From assembly GCA_001914695.1 (NCBI GenBank), contig MNCZ01000099.1, forward strand, positions 24,833 through 88,832: a DNA stretch of 64,000 nucleotides, given 5' to 3'. The position numbers and the translations under genes are program-made. Below are positions 54,314 through 63,808 of this stretch, in pieces. Origin of the DNA: Gammaproteobacteria bacterium 13_2_20CM_66_19. Its GTDB lineage: Bacteria; Pseudomonadota; Gammaproteobacteria; Steroidobacterales; Steroidobacteraceae. The notes below the pieces were generated by a model, which saw only the letters and a list, made by a program, of their open reading frames with translations, searched no databases and had not been told where the DNA came from. The first letter of the stretch is position 1. Each line of letters starts with the position of its first letter.

Positions 54314-55920
54314 ATGAACGACTCCGTAAAGACCCGCCCGCCGCTGCGCGCCCCGCGCGGCACGGCCCTCTCGTGCCGAAGCTGGCTCACGGAGGCGCCG
54401 CTGCGCATGCTGATGAACAACCTCGATCCCGAGGTCGCCGAGCGGCCGCAGGAACTCGTGGTCTACGGCGGCATCGGCAAGGCGGCCCGCAACTGGCAGT
54501 GCTTCGACGAGATCGTGGCGGCGCTCAAGGCGCTCGGGGACGACGAGACGCTGCTCATTCAGTCCGGCAAGCCGGTCGGCGTATTCCCGACGCACGCAGA
54601 CGCCCCGCGCGTGCTGCTCGCCAACTCCAACCTCGTGGCGCGCTGGGCGGACTGGGATCACTTCAACGAGCTCGATCGCAAGGGGCTCATGATGTTCGGC
54701 CAGATGACCGCCGGCTCCTGGATCTACATCGGCAGTCAGGGCATCGTGCAGGGCACCTACGAGACCTTCGTGGAGATGGGGCGCCAGCACTACGGCGGGC
54801 GGCTCGCCGGCAAGTGGATTCGATGCTCGCCGTCGAGTGCCGCCCCGAGCGCATCGCCAAGCGCTTGAAGACGCGCTACCTCGACGTCGAGGCGCGAACG
54901 CTGGACGAGGCTCTCGAGATCCTCGAGCGCGCGCGGCGCGCCGCGAAGCCGGTGTCGGTCGGCCTGCTCGGCAACGCCTGCGAGGTGCTCCCGGAGCTCC
55001 TGCGCCGCGGCGTGCGCCCCGATGCGCTGACCGATCAGACCTCGGCGCACGACCCGGTCAACGGCTATCTGCCGGGCGGCTGGACGCTCGAGAAGTGGGA
55101 CCGCCTGCGCGGTGAGGATCCGGCGCAGGTCGCGCGCGAAGCGCGCGCCTCGATGCGCGCTCACGTGGAGGCGATGCTCGAGTTCCAGAAGCAGAAGGTC
55201 CCGGTTTTCGACTACGGCAACAACATCCGCCAGGTCGCCCTCGACGAGGGCCTGAAGGAGGCCTTCGCCTTCCCCGGCTTCGTGCCGGCGTACGTGCGGC
55301 CGCTGTTCTGCCGCGGCATGGGTCCCTTTAGATGGGTTGCGCTCTCGGGCGATCCGGAGGACATCTACCGCACGGACAAGAAAGTGCGCGAGCTCCTGCC
55401 AGGCGACACGCACCTGCATCACTGGCTCGACATGGCGCGCGAGCGCATCCAGTTCCAGGGGCTGCCGGCGCGCATCTGCTGGGTGGGGCTCGGCGACCGG
55501 CACCGCCTCGGCCTCGCCTTCAACGAGATGGTCGGTCGCGGTGAGCTCAAGGCGCCCATCGTGATCGGCCGCGATCACCTCGATTCGGGCTCCGTCGCCA
55601 GCCCCAACCGCGAGACCGAAGCGATGAAGGACGGCTCGGACGCGGTGGCCGACTGGCCGCTGCTCAATGCCCTCCTCAACACCGCGAGCGGCGCCACCTG
55701 GGTGTCGATCCATCACGGCGGCGGCGTCGGCATGGGCTACTCGCAGCACGCCGGCGTGGTGATCGTGTGCGACGGCACCGCGGCGGCTGCGCGCCGCATC
55801 GAGCGCGTGCTGTGGAACGATCCGGCGAGCGGCGTGATGCGCCACGCCGACGCCGGCTATGAGAGCGCCATCGAGTGCGCCCGGGCGCGCGGCCTCAACC
55901 TGCCGTTCCTGCGGGGCTGA
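54314..55920 (+). pseudogene. hutU: Urocanate hydratase disrupted by a 64-nt deletion and frameshift
   Basis: HutU converts urocanate to imidazolonepropionate. The 5' part (from ATG 54314) reads normally to [12 protein letters not shown] at 54820. The 3' part resumes in another frame at [14 protein letters not shown] (54823) and reads normally to the stop at 55920 (including the NAD-region NGYLPGGW and YGNNIRQ). Intact enzymes have about 22 residues between these points, including the NAD-binding glycine loop GLGGMGGAQ. Only 2 nt remain here, so 64 nt are missing and the frame is lost; reading on gives 16 wrong residues and a stop at 54868. Active enzyme is not expected unless this is an assembly error. 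Confidence 0.88.
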
Positions 55921-55938
55921 GCGCGGAACGGGTCGGCC

Positions 55939-57165
55939 ATGGCCGAAGCGCTCAAGCTCTGGCGCAACGCACAGCTCTACACCTGCGACGGGCACTCGCG
56001 GATCATCGCGCGCGGCGCGCTCCTGACACGCGGCAGCCGCATCGAGTGGGTCGGGGACGAAGCCGCGGTTCCCGGGGCAGCGGCGCACGAGGTGCACGAC
56101 CTCTCCGGCGCGTGGGTCACCCCGGGACTCGTCGACAGCCACACCCACCTGGTGTTCGCCGGCACGCGCGCCACCGAGTACGCCGAGCGCCTTCGCGGGC
56201 GCTCGTACGAGGAGATCGCGCTCTCGGGCGGCGGCATCCTCACCACGGTGCGCGCGGTGCGCGCGGCGAGCGAGGAGCAGCTGTTCGATGAGAGCGCACC
56301 GAGGCTCGCCTCGCTCCTGAGCGAGGGCGTGACCACCGTCGAGATCAAGTCCGGCTACGGCCTCACCCTCGCGGACGAGGCGAAGATGCTGCGCGTGGCG
56401 CGCTCGCTCGGGCGGTCATTCCCGGTGACCGTGCGCACGACGCTGCTCGCCGCCCACACGCTGCCGCCCGAATACCAGGGTCGCGCCGACGAGTACATCG
56501 ACGTCGTCGCGCGCGAGTGGCTGCCGGAGCTCGCCGGACAGGGCCTCGTCGATGCGGTGGACGTGTTCTGCGAGCGCATGGCCTTCAGCGTGGCGCAGGC
56601 CGCGCGGCTGTTCGAGGCCGCGCGCACGCTCGGCCTGCCGGTGAAGATGCACGCCGAGCAGCTCAGCAACCTCGGCGGCACGCTGATGGCGGCTGCTGCC
56701 GGCGCCCTCTCCTGCGATCACCTCGAGTACGCGGGCGAAGCGGAGGCCGCGGCGCTCGCGCGCGCCGGCACCGTGGCGGTGCTGCTCCCGATCGCCTACT
56801 ACTGCCTGGCGCCCGAGCGCCGGCCGCCGCTCGATGCGCTGCGCGCGCACCGCGTGGCGCTCGCGGTCGCGAGCGACTGCAATCCGGGGTCCGCGCCCGC
56901 GGCATCGCTCCTCACCGCGATGAGCATGGCGACGCGGCTCTTCGGGCTGACCGCGGAGGAAGCGCTGCTCGGCGCGACGCGCCATGCGGCCCGCGCTCTC
57001 GGGCTCGAATACGAGCGCGGCGCGCTCGCCCCGGGGCAGGCGGCGGACTTCGTGGCGTGGAACGTGCGCTCGATCGAGGAGCTCGGTTACTGGATTGGCT
57101 TCAATCCCCGCCGGACGGTGGTCCGCGCGGCAGAGGTGCTGCGATGGCCGAACCCGAACGCCTGA
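55939..57165 (+). CDS. hutI: Imidazolonepropionase
   Basis: A 408-residue amidohydrolase that opens imidazolonepropionate to formiminoglutamate. Metal ligands are visible in VDSHTHLVFAGTRATEY, AAHTLPPEY, KMHAEQLSNLGG and the Asp in ASDCNPGSAPA; IKSGYGL and LLPIAYYCLAPE are substrate-pocket blocks. It follows hutU by 18 nt and overlaps hutH by 22 nt. Confidence 0.95.
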   Translation: MAEALKLWRNAQLYTCDGHSRIIARGALLTRGSRIEWVGDEAAVPGAAAHEVHDLSGAWVTPGLVDSHTHLVFAGTRATEYAERLRGRSYEEIALSGGGILTTVRAVRAASEEQLFDESAPRLASLLSEGVTTVEIKSGYGLTLADEAKMLRVARSLGRSFPVTVRTTLLAAHTLPPEYQGRADEYIDVVAREWLPELAGQGLVDAVDVFCERMAFSVAQAARLFEAARTLGLPVKMHAEQLSNLGGTLMAAAAGALSCDHLEYAGEAEAAALARAGTVAVLLPIAYYCLAPERRPPLDALRAHRVALAVASDCNPGSAPAASLLTAMSMATRLFGLTAEEALLGATRHAARALGLEYERGALAPGQAADFVAWNVRSIEELGYWIGFNPRRTVVRAAEVLRWPNPNA

Positions 57166-58682
57166 AGCTTGGCTCCCGGCCGCTGCGACTCGGGGAGCTG
57201 CGGCGCGTGTACGCGGGCCCGCTGAGCGTGGCAATCGATGCGGCAGCGCTCGGCGCGGTGCGCGAGGCGCACGCCGTTACCGCGCGCCTCGCCGCCGGCG
57301 ATGCGCCCGTCTACGGGATCAACACCGGCTTTGGGCTGCTTGCGAACACCCGCATCGCCCCGGCGCAGAGAACGCTCCTGCAGCGGAACATCATCCTCTC
57401 GCACAGCGCCGGGGTCGGCCCGCTGCTCGATGACGCGATCGTGCGCCTGACGCTGGTGCTGAAGCTCGCGAGCCTGCTGCAGGGATTCTCCGGGGTGAGC
57501 GTCGAGCTGGTGCGCTTTCTCGAGCGGCTCATCAACTCCGGTCTCATGCCCTGCGTGCCGGCGCAAGGGTCGGTCGGCGCCTCCGGCGATCTCGCCCCGC
57601 TTGCGCACCTGTCGCTCGCCGTGCTCGGCCTCGGGGAAATCCGCCGTCACGGCGAGGTGCTGCCCGCCGCGGAGGCTCTGGCGCAGGAGGGACTCACGCC
57701 GCTCGCGCTCGGGCCGAAGGAGGGACTGGCGCTCCTCAACGGCACGCAGGTATCGACCGCGCTCGCGCTCGCGGGGCTCTTCGAGCTCGAGACGGTGTTC
57801 GCGGCGGCGGTGGTGAGCGGGGCGATGTCGCTCGATGCACTGCAGGGAAGCGATGCGCCCTTCGACGCGCGCATCCATCACGTGCGCGGTCACGACGGCC
57901 AGGCGCGGGTGGCGCAGGTGTACCGCGAGCTCCTCGAGGGCAGCGCGATCCGCGAATCGCATCGCACCTGCAGCCGCGTGCAGGACCCCTATTCGCTTCG
58001 CTGCCAGCCGCAGGTGATGGGGGCGTGCCTCGATCTCATGACCCAGCAGGCCGCGACGCTCGCCGTGGAAGCGAATGCGGTAACCGACAATCCGCTCATC
58101 TTTCCGGAGGCAGGCGAAGCGCTCTCGGGCGGGAACTTCCATGCCGAGCCCGTGGCGTTCACGGCCGACATCCTGGCGCTCGCCTGCGCCGAGGTCGGCT
58201 CGCTGGCCGAGCGGCGCCTGGCACTGCTCATCGATCCGAAAATGAGCGGCCTGCCGCCGTTCCTCACGCCCGACAGCGGAGTCAACTCCGGCTTCATGAT
58301 GGCGCAGGTGACCGCCGCCGCGCTCGTCGCCGAGAACCGCATGCTCTGCCACCCGGCGAGCGTCGACAGCATTCCGACTTCGGCGAACCAGGAAGATCAC
58401 GTGAGCATGGCCACGCACGGCGCGCGGCGGCTGCTCGCCATGACGGGCAACGCGCTGAACGTCGTCGCGCTCGAATTTCTCGCCGCCTGTCAGGGGTTGG
58501 ATTTCAGGGCGCCGCTCAAGACCTCGGCGCGACTCGCGGGTGCCCACGGGGCACTGCGGCTTCGGGTCCCCTTCGCGCAGAGCGACCGGCTGCTCGCACC
58601 CGACATCGCAGAGGCCGCTCTCGTCGTGCGCCGCTCCGAGGTGCAGTCGCTCGTCAGCTCCGTGCTACCGAGCTTCCGCTGA
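57144..58682 (+). CDS. hutH: Histidine ammonia-lyase
   Basis: A 512-residue enzyme that deaminates histidine to urocanate. The autocatalytic MIO cofactor forms from Ala146-Ser147-Gly148 in GSVGASGDLAPLAHL. The N-terminal YGINTGFGLLAN and later RVQDPYSLRCQPQVMG, EANAVTDNPLIF and GNFHAEPVAF are conserved. The ATG at 57144 lies inside the end of hutI. It is the last gene of hutC-hutU-hutI-hutH; the genes for formiminoglutamate breakdown are not in the window. It converges with csrA after 76 nt. Confidence 0.95.
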   Translation: MAEPERLKLGSRPLRLGELRRVYAGPLSVAIDAAALGAVREAHAVTARLAAGDAPVYGINTGFGLLANTRIAPAQRTLLQRNIILSHSAGVGPLLDDAIVRLTLVLKLASLLQGFSGVSVELVRFLERLINSGLMPCVPAQGSVGASGDLAPLAHLSLAVLGLGEIRRHGEVLPAAEALAQEGLTPLALGPKEGLALLNGTQVSTALALAGLFELETVFAAAVVSGAMSLDALQGSDAPFDARIHHVRGHDGQARVAQVYRELLEGSAIRESHRTCSRVQDPYSLRCQPQVMGACLDLMTQQAATLAVEANAVTDNPLIFPEAGEALSGGNFHAEPVAFTADILALACAEVGSLAERRLALLIDPKMSGLPPFLTPDSGVNSGFMMAQVTAAALVAENRMLCHPASVDSIPTSANQEDHVSMATHGARRLLAMTGNALNVVALEFLAACQGLDFRAPLKTSARLAGAHGALRLRVPFAQSDRLLAPDIAEAALVVRRSEVQSLVSSVLPSFR

Positions 58683-58758
58683 GCACGCCGCTCAAACGCT
58701 TAAGCGCACGGCCTCGCCCAGGCCGGCGCCTGTTGACATATTCCGTCCGGGCGCGATT

Positions 58759-58977
58759 TCAGGCTGGGGCGTATTCCGCCTTGGGCTTCTCCGGCGCCTC
58801 CGCCTGCTGCTCGCGTTTGATGCGCTCGTAGATCTCTTCGCGGTGTACCGCGACACTCTTCGGCGCATTGATGCCAACGCGAACCTGATTTCCCTTGACC
58901 CCCAGAACTGTAATGGTGACTTCGTCGCCGATCATTACGGTTTCGCCAACCCGGCGCGTAAGAATGAGCATCTTCAA
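58759..58977 (-). CDS. csrA: Carbon storage regulator CsrA
   Basis: A 72-residue Csr[21 protein letters not shown] and [28 protein letters not shown] are the family core with RNA-binding Arg residues; the tail is Ala/Glu/Pro-rich. It binds GGA motifs in mRNA leaders to control translation. The ATG follows AGAGGGA. It lies between hutH and the GlcNAc PTS genes. The 189-nt region upstream contains a palindrome cluster but no gene. Confidence 0.96.
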   Translation of the reverse strand: MKMLILTRRVGETVMIGDEVTITVLGVKGNQVRVGINAPKSVAVHREEIYERIKREQQAEAPEKPKAEYAPA

Positions 58978-59103
58978 ATCCCTCTAGATCTTTCTAGTTT
59001 TAGGTATCCCACTGCGACTCAAGCTCGACTCGAAGCTCGCTCCGTGCACGCAGTTATCCATGTCAGAGTACGGGAAAACTTCGATAAAGAGAATCCTACT
59101 GTC

Positions 59104-59165
59104 CCCACGGTAGCAAGCGCTTGAATGTATGCGCCATACGTATGTTCACGCATCCAAACCGTGGG
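59104..59165. repeat. Nested palindromes downstream of the PTS operon
   Basis: The outer arms CCCACGG (59104-59110) and CCGTGGG (59159-59165) enclose two perfect 10-bp palindromes, CAAGCGCTTG (59114-59123) and CATACGTATG (59135-59144), and an ATGCG/CGCAT pair. The structure begins one base after the nagE stop and has no T-run. It may be an mRNA 3' structure or a protein site upstream of csrA. Confidence 0.55.
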
Positions 59166-59166
59166 C

Positions 59167-60870
59167 TTAACCCAGCAGGCTTCTGAGCGCGCTTGCCACC
59201 TCGGCCGCGGCCGGACCCACGATCACGTGCACGCACCGCGGCTCCGGCACCGCCACCCCGCGCAGCCCCAGGCCGCGGATGGCGCTTGGGTCGACGAGCG
59301 CAGCATCGCCCACGCTCACACGCAGACGACTCGAGGCGGTCTCGACCGCGTGCACGTTGGCACGGCCGCCGAGCGCGGCGAGCAGCGCCGCCGCGTCGGC
59401 GCCGGAACCGGCGTGCGCGGGCGCCCGCGCCGCCGGGAGCGCGCCGCGGATCTCCCCGGCGAACTGGTCGGCCTGGGGGCCGACCACGACCTGCAGCGCG
59501 TTGGCGGCGGGGCGCACGAGGCCCCGGGCCCCGAGCCTCGTCAACGCCGCGGCATCGACCGCGGACTGATCGGCGATGACGAGCCGCAGCCGCGTGGTGC
59601 AGGCGTCCACCGACACGAGGTTGGCGGCGCCGCCGAGGGCCGCGATCCACGCGCGCGCGCGATCGGCCGGCGCGGCGGGAGGCGGCGCCGCGGCGCTCTC
59701 GGCGGCGTCGCGTCCCGGAGTCTTCAGATCGAGCCTGACAATGACGAGCCGGAACAGCCCGTAGTAGAGCGCGAAGTACACGAGCCCCACCGGCAACAGC
59801 CACAGCGGCCGCGTGGCGCGGCTGTAGTTCAGCACATAGTCGAAGAGTCCCGCCGAGAAGCCGAACCCGAGCTTCACGTGCAGCGCGTTCATGATGATGA
59901 ACGCGACTCCCGTGAGCAGCGCGTGCACGCCATAGAGGGCCGGCGCGAGGAAGATGAAGGTGAACTCGATCGGCTCGGTCACCCCGGTCAGTATCGAGGT
60001 GAGGGCGATCGAGCCGAGGAGTCCCCCGACCGCGCGGCGCCGCTCGGGGCGCGCGGTGTGATACATGGCGAGGCAGGCGGCCGGCAGCCCGAACATCATC
60101 ACCGGAAAGAAGCCCGCCATGAAGACTCCGGCGGTCGGATCGCCCGCGAAGAAACGTTTCAGATCGCCGGTGACGCCGTGGTAGTCGCCGAGGATGAACC
60201 AGGCGATGTTGTTGATGATGTGATGGAGCCCGGTCACGATCAGCACGCGATTCAACACCCCGTAGGCGAAGAGTCCGAAGGCGCCCGCATGCAGCACCGA
60301 GCGGCTGAGCACGTCCATGCCCGCCTCGAGGTGCTGCCACTGCGTGCCGAATGCGCCCGCGAGAAGGAGTCCCGCGAGCCCGCTGGCGATCGGCACGAAG
60401 CGCCGTCCGCCGAAGAAGGCGAGATAGCTCGGGAGCTTGATGTCGTAGAAGCGGTTGTAGAGCGCTCCGGCGATCAGTCCGGAGAGGATTCCCGTCGGCA
60501 CGCTGAGCTTGGCGAGCTCGCGCGTCTTGTAGGCGGCGGCGGCGAGCTCGCGCGCGCGGCCGCTCAAGTCCGCCACTGCGTCCGGCGGCACGGCGATCAG
60601 CACCTCCGCTCCCCTGGTCGCGACCAGATACGCGACCACGCTCGCGAGCCCCGCCGCACCGTGATTCTCGCGCGCGAGCCCGACCGCGACGCCGATCGCG
60701 AAGAGCAGCCCCAGGTTCGAGAAGATCGCCGCGCCCGCCGCGGCCACGGACGCCGAGTCGAGGAGGTCCGGCTGCCCGAGTCGCAGCAAGAGGCCCGCGA
60801 TCGGCAGCACGGCGATGGGCAGCATCAGGGCGCCGCCCACCTTCTGCAATCCCGCGAGCCCGAGCCTCAC
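59167..60870 (-). CDS. nagE: PTS N-acetylglucosamine-type EIIC-EIIB with a second, Cys-less EIIB domain
   Basis: A 567-residue PTS permease. The EIIC part (about 380 residues) has the Glc/GlcNAc signatures GLHHIINNIAWF, AGDPTAGVFMAGFFPVMMFGLPAACLAMY and LTGVTEPIEFTFIF. The first EIIB domain carries the phosphorylatable Cys424 in VDACTTRLRLV. A second EIIB-like domain (about 485-567) has VETASSRLRVS, with Ala512 where the Cys should be. It takes up and phosphorylates GlcNAc (inferred from the EIIC sequence and neighbours). The GTG start overlaps the EIIA-HPr stop. Confidence 0.9.
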   Translation of the reverse strand: MRLGLAGLQKVGGALMLPIAVLPIAGLLLRLGQPDLLDSASVAAAGAAIFSNLGLLFAIGVAVGLARENHGAAGLASVVAYLVATRGAEVLIAVPPDAVADLSGRARELAAAAYKTRELAKLSVPTGILSGLIAGALYNRFYDIKLPSYLAFFGGRRFVPIASGLAGLLLAGAFGTQWQHLEAGMDVLSRSVLHAGAFGLFAYGVLNRVLIVTGLHHIINNIAWFILGDYHGVTGDLKRFFAGDPTAGVFMAGFFPVMMFGLPAACLAMYHTARPERRRAVGGLLGSIALTSILTGVTEPIEFTFIFLAPALYGVHALLTGVAFIIMNALHVKLGFGFSAGLFDYVLNYSRATRPLWLLPVGLVYFALYYGLFRLVIVRLDLKTPGRDAAESAAAPPPAAPADRARAWIAALGGAANLVSVDACTTRLRLVIADQSAVDAAALTRLGARGLVRPAANALQVVVGPQADQFAGEIRGALPAARAPAHAGSGADAAALLAALGGRANVHAVETASSRLRVSVGDAALVDPSAIRGLGLRGVAVPEPRCVHVIVGPAAAEVASALRSLLG

Positions 60871-61634
60871 GACAGCGTCCCGGCCAGCACCGCAGCCAGC
60901 GCCTGCACGGCGACCGTGGCGTCGGGCCCGGTGGCACGGATCTCGATCTCCTCCCCGCGCTCGACGCCGAGCGCCATCAGCGCCACGATGCTGCGCGCGT
61001 TGGCCTCGCGTCCGTGCGCCGCGATGCGCACGTCCGCGGCGAGACTCCTCACCGAGCGCGCAAGCAGCGCCGCCGGCCGCGTGTAAATGCCGTGCTCAAA
61101 GTCGACTCTGAGGCGGCGCACCGTTGCCGCATCGCCCGGCGCAGTCCGCGCGGGCACCTCAGCCGCTTGCGAGGCGACTTCCATGAGGAAGTTCCCGACC
61201 GCGAGCTCGCAGCCCGAGCTCCGGCGCACGATCCGAAAGCCGCTGTCGGCAGTCACGATCACGGGGGTGAGGACGCTCTTGGCGCGCCGCGCGAGCAGAT
61301 CCAGATCGAAGCTGAGGAGCGGCTCGCCCGCTCTGACCCGGACACCCTGCCGCGCGTGCAGCTCGAAACCCTGCCCCCCGAGTTCCACGCTATCGATGCC
61401 GACGTGCAGCAGCACCTCGCACCCTTCCGGAGTGCGGAGCGTCACGGCGTGTCGCGCGGCGGCGATCACGATGAGCTCCCCGTCGCAGGGGGCGCAGAGC
61501 CTGGCCGAGGTCGGATCGATGGCCACTCCGTCGCCGAGCAGACCTCTGGCGAACACCTCGTCCGGCGCCTCTTCCAGTGGGGTGCTCCAGCCCGCGAGCG
61601 GGGCGAGCAGCCTCACGGTGCGCACCGCCGTCAT
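60867..61634 (-). CDS. PTS EIIA-HPr fusion protein
   Basis: A 255-residue cytosolic phosphocarrier. The EIIA(Glc-type) domain (residues 1-150) has the active His in LLHVGIDSVELGGQGFEL. A linker leads to an HPr domain with the active His in FEHGIYTRPAALLA. NagF-type proteins of related bacteria continue into Enzyme I; here the protein stops after HPr, so EI must be encoded elsewhere. The ATG at 61634 overlaps the hexosaminidase stop (ATGA), and the stop overlaps the nagE start. Confidence 0.9.
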   Translation of the reverse strand: MTAVRTVRLLAPLAGWSTPLEEAPDEVFARGLLGDGVAIDPTSARLCAPCDGELIVIAAARHAVTLRTPEGCEVLLHVGIDSVELGGQGFELHARQGVRVRAGEPLLSFDLDLLARRAKSVLTPVIVTADSGFRIVRRSSGCELAVGNFLMEVASQAAEVPARTAPGDAATVRRLRVDFEHGIYTRPAALLARSVRSLAADVRIAAHGREANARSIVALMALGVERGEEIEIRATGPDATVAVQALAAVLAGTLS

Positions 61635-63808
61635 GGCGAGAGCTGCACCCAGTCGATCGCCCACGTGGGATCGAGGGTGCGCTGGGTGAAGCGGAAACAC
61701 AGGTCGTGCGCTCCGGGCGCACCCGGCACCGACACCGGGGGGAGCTCGGTCACGGCGTCGTTGTCGGCCGCCGGCGCGAGCGGCAGCACCGCGACCGGAT
61801 CTCCGTCGCAGGAGTCGAGGCGCACCTCGAGCTCTCCCGCGGCCGTGCGCGGCGGGTCGAGCTTGATCGCCTCGATGTCCTTGCCGATCTGGAAATTGAA
61901 CGGCACCTGCCCGACCGCCACCGTCAGTCTCGAGGTGGGCGAGAGCTCGGCGGCGGGCAGCATCCAGCAGGGATTCATGATGTCGATGAGAAACACCGCG
62001 CGCGCGCCCTCGATCGGCGCGTCATCCTCGAGCGACAGGACGAGCTTGCCGGTGCAGGTCTTGAGGTCCTGGCTCATGTGCCGATCGTGCGGCCCGACGC
62101 TCCGCGGCGGTGCGAACACATCGTCCGAGTAGTGCACGCCGAGCGACTTCAGGCGACGGAACTCCGCGGGCAGCCGCAGCGTGAAATCCGACCAGTCGAG
62201 ACGGCCCGGCGGCGACCAACCGACCTCGGCGAGGGCGGCCGCACGCGGCCAGGTCATGTAGGCCGCGCGCTCTTCGGTTCGCACGTGCTCCGTCCAGAGA
62301 TTCCCCTGGAGCCCGAGCACGTGAGCCTGGTCCCCCGCGAGAGGCCCCGGGAGCGGGTCGAAGTGATAGACGTCGGCGAGCGTCTCGACGGTGCCGCGGC
62401 CCGGTGGCTCGCTCGGCGAGCGGCCCTGGCGGCTGTCGAGATAGAGCGTCGGGTCGGGCGAGAGCACCGCATCGTGTCCGGCGGCGGCCGCCGCGATCGC
62501 GCCCTGCACGCCGCGCCAGGACATGACCGCCGCATCGGGCGGCACGCCGCCCTCGAGGATCTCGTCCCAGCCGACGAGGCGCCGGCCGTGCGCACGCAGG
62601 TACTCTCCCATGCGGTGAGTGAAGTAGCCCTGCAGCGCATCCTCGCTCGCCACCCCGAGCTCGCGCATGCGCTCGTGCACCCGCGCGGAGGCCTGCCACT
62701 GGTCCTTGACCGCCTCATCGCCCCCCACGTGGATGAATTGCCCCGGAAAGAGCTCCATGACTTCGGCGAGCACGTCCTCGAGAAAGGCGAAGGTGGATTC
62801 CTCCACGTTGAAGAGGTTGGTGAAGACGCCCCAGTCGCTGGGCACTGCGGGCGGCGGATCGCTCATCACGCCGAGCTGTGGATAGGCCACGATGGCGGCG
62901 CTCGCGTGACCCGGCATTTCGATCTCCGGCACGATCGTGACGTTGCGTGAGGCGGCAAAGCTAACGATGCGGCGGACCTCATCCTGACTGTAGTAGCCGC
63001 CGTAGAGGCGCGGCCGGCCGGTGGCCGGGTCGATGTCCCGCGCCGCCGCACGGCCCGCCGGCACGCGCCAGGCTCCTACTTCGGTGAGGCGCGGATACTT
63101 CTTCACCTCGAGCCGCCAGCCCTGGTCGTCGGTCAAGTGCCAGCCGAGCACGTTGAGCTTGTGCAGCGCCATCCAGTCGATGTAGCGCATGACGAACTCG
63201 GGCGACTGGAAGTGGCGCGCCGAGTCGAGCATCAGGCCGCGCCAGCGAAAGCGCGGCGCATCGATGATGTGCAGCGCGGGGATCTGCAGCGCGGGCAGCG
63301 TGATGCGGCGCGCCGACTGCGCGCCGGTTGCCGGCGCCCCCATGCCCGCGGTACACAGCTGCCAGAGTGTCACGCCGCCATAGAAGAGGCCGCGCCGATC
63401 GCCCGCCGACACCACGACTTGCCGCGGCGTGACGCGGATCTCGTAGCTCTCCGGGCTCGCGCCGGGCGGCGCGCGCTCGAGATCGAAGACGATCGCAGGC
63501 CTCTTTGTGCGGCCGGGCGAGCCCGCGATCGCGGTCAGCCAGCCGGGGTGCGTCCGGCGCACCAGGTCGGCGAAGTAGCGCGCACTCTCGCCTGCTCCCG
63601 GGTCGCGCGGTAGCCACACGACCGTCCGCTCGCTGACGAGGAACGCGCCGCGCCCGGGGACGAGCTGCGCCGGGGCGGGAATGATGTCGGCCGTGGTGCG
63701 AATGCCATGCGCGGCGTCCGGCCCACCCGCGTGCGCCGGGGGACCGCCGGTCACGCAGCCCCATACGAGGAGCGCCGCGGCACGGCAGTCCGGGGCCGGA
63801 CGCCTCAC
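61631..63808 (-). CDS. Beta-N-acetylhexosaminidase (GH20)
   Basis: A 725-residue exported glycosidase. The GTG start overlaps the upstream stop (GTGA). A signal-like N-terminus is followed by the GH20b domain and the TIM-barrel catalytic domain (FRWRGLMLDSARHF, WHLTDDQGWRLEVKKYP, and HVGGDEA with the catalytic pair Asp364-Glu365). A further 190-residue C-terminal domain follows. It releases GlcNAc from chitobiose-like oligosaccharides in the periplasm, feeding the PTS encoded downstream. The substrate is inferred from family and context. Confidence 0.93.
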   Translation of the reverse strand: MRRPAPDCRAAALLVWGCVTGGPPAHAGGPDAAHGIRTTADIIPAPAQLVPGRGAFLVSERTVVWLPRDPGAGESARYFADLVRRTHPGWLTAIAGSPGRTKRPAIVFDLERAPPGASPESYEIRVTPRQVVVSAGDRRGLFYGGVTLWQLCTAGMGAPATGAQSARRITLPALQIPALHIIDAPRFRWRGLMLDSARHFQSPEFVMRYIDWMALHKLNVLGWHLTDDQGWRLEVKKYPRLTEVGAWRVPAGRAAARDIDPATGRPRLYGGYYSQDEVRRIVSFAASRNVTIVPEIEMPGHASAAIVAYPQLGVMSDPPPAVPSDWGVFTNLFNVEESTFAFLEDVLAEVMELFPGQFIHVGGDEAVKDQWQASARVHERMRELGVASEDALQGYFTHRMGEYLRAHGRRLVGWDEILEGGVPPDAAVMSWRGVQGAIAAAAAGHDAVLSPDPTLYLDSRQGRSPSEPPGRGTVETLADVYHFDPLPGPLAGDQAHVLGLQGNLWTEHVRTEERAAYMTWPRAAALAEVGWSPPGRLDWSDFTLRLPAEFRRLKSLGVHYSDDVFAPPRSVGPHDRHMSQDLKTCTGKLVLSLEDDAPIEGARAVFLIDIMNPCWMLPAAELSPTSRLTVAVGQVPFNFQIGKDIEAIKLDPPRTAAGELEVRLDSCDGDPVAVLPLAPAADNDAVTELPPVSVPGAPGAHDLCFRFTQRTLDPTWAIDWVQLSP

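Noticed and set aside
54800-54870. Programmed frameshifting in hutU
   Set aside because: The change removes about 22 conserved residues including the cofactor loop, so a ribosomal slip could not restore the protein; no slippery site is visible.
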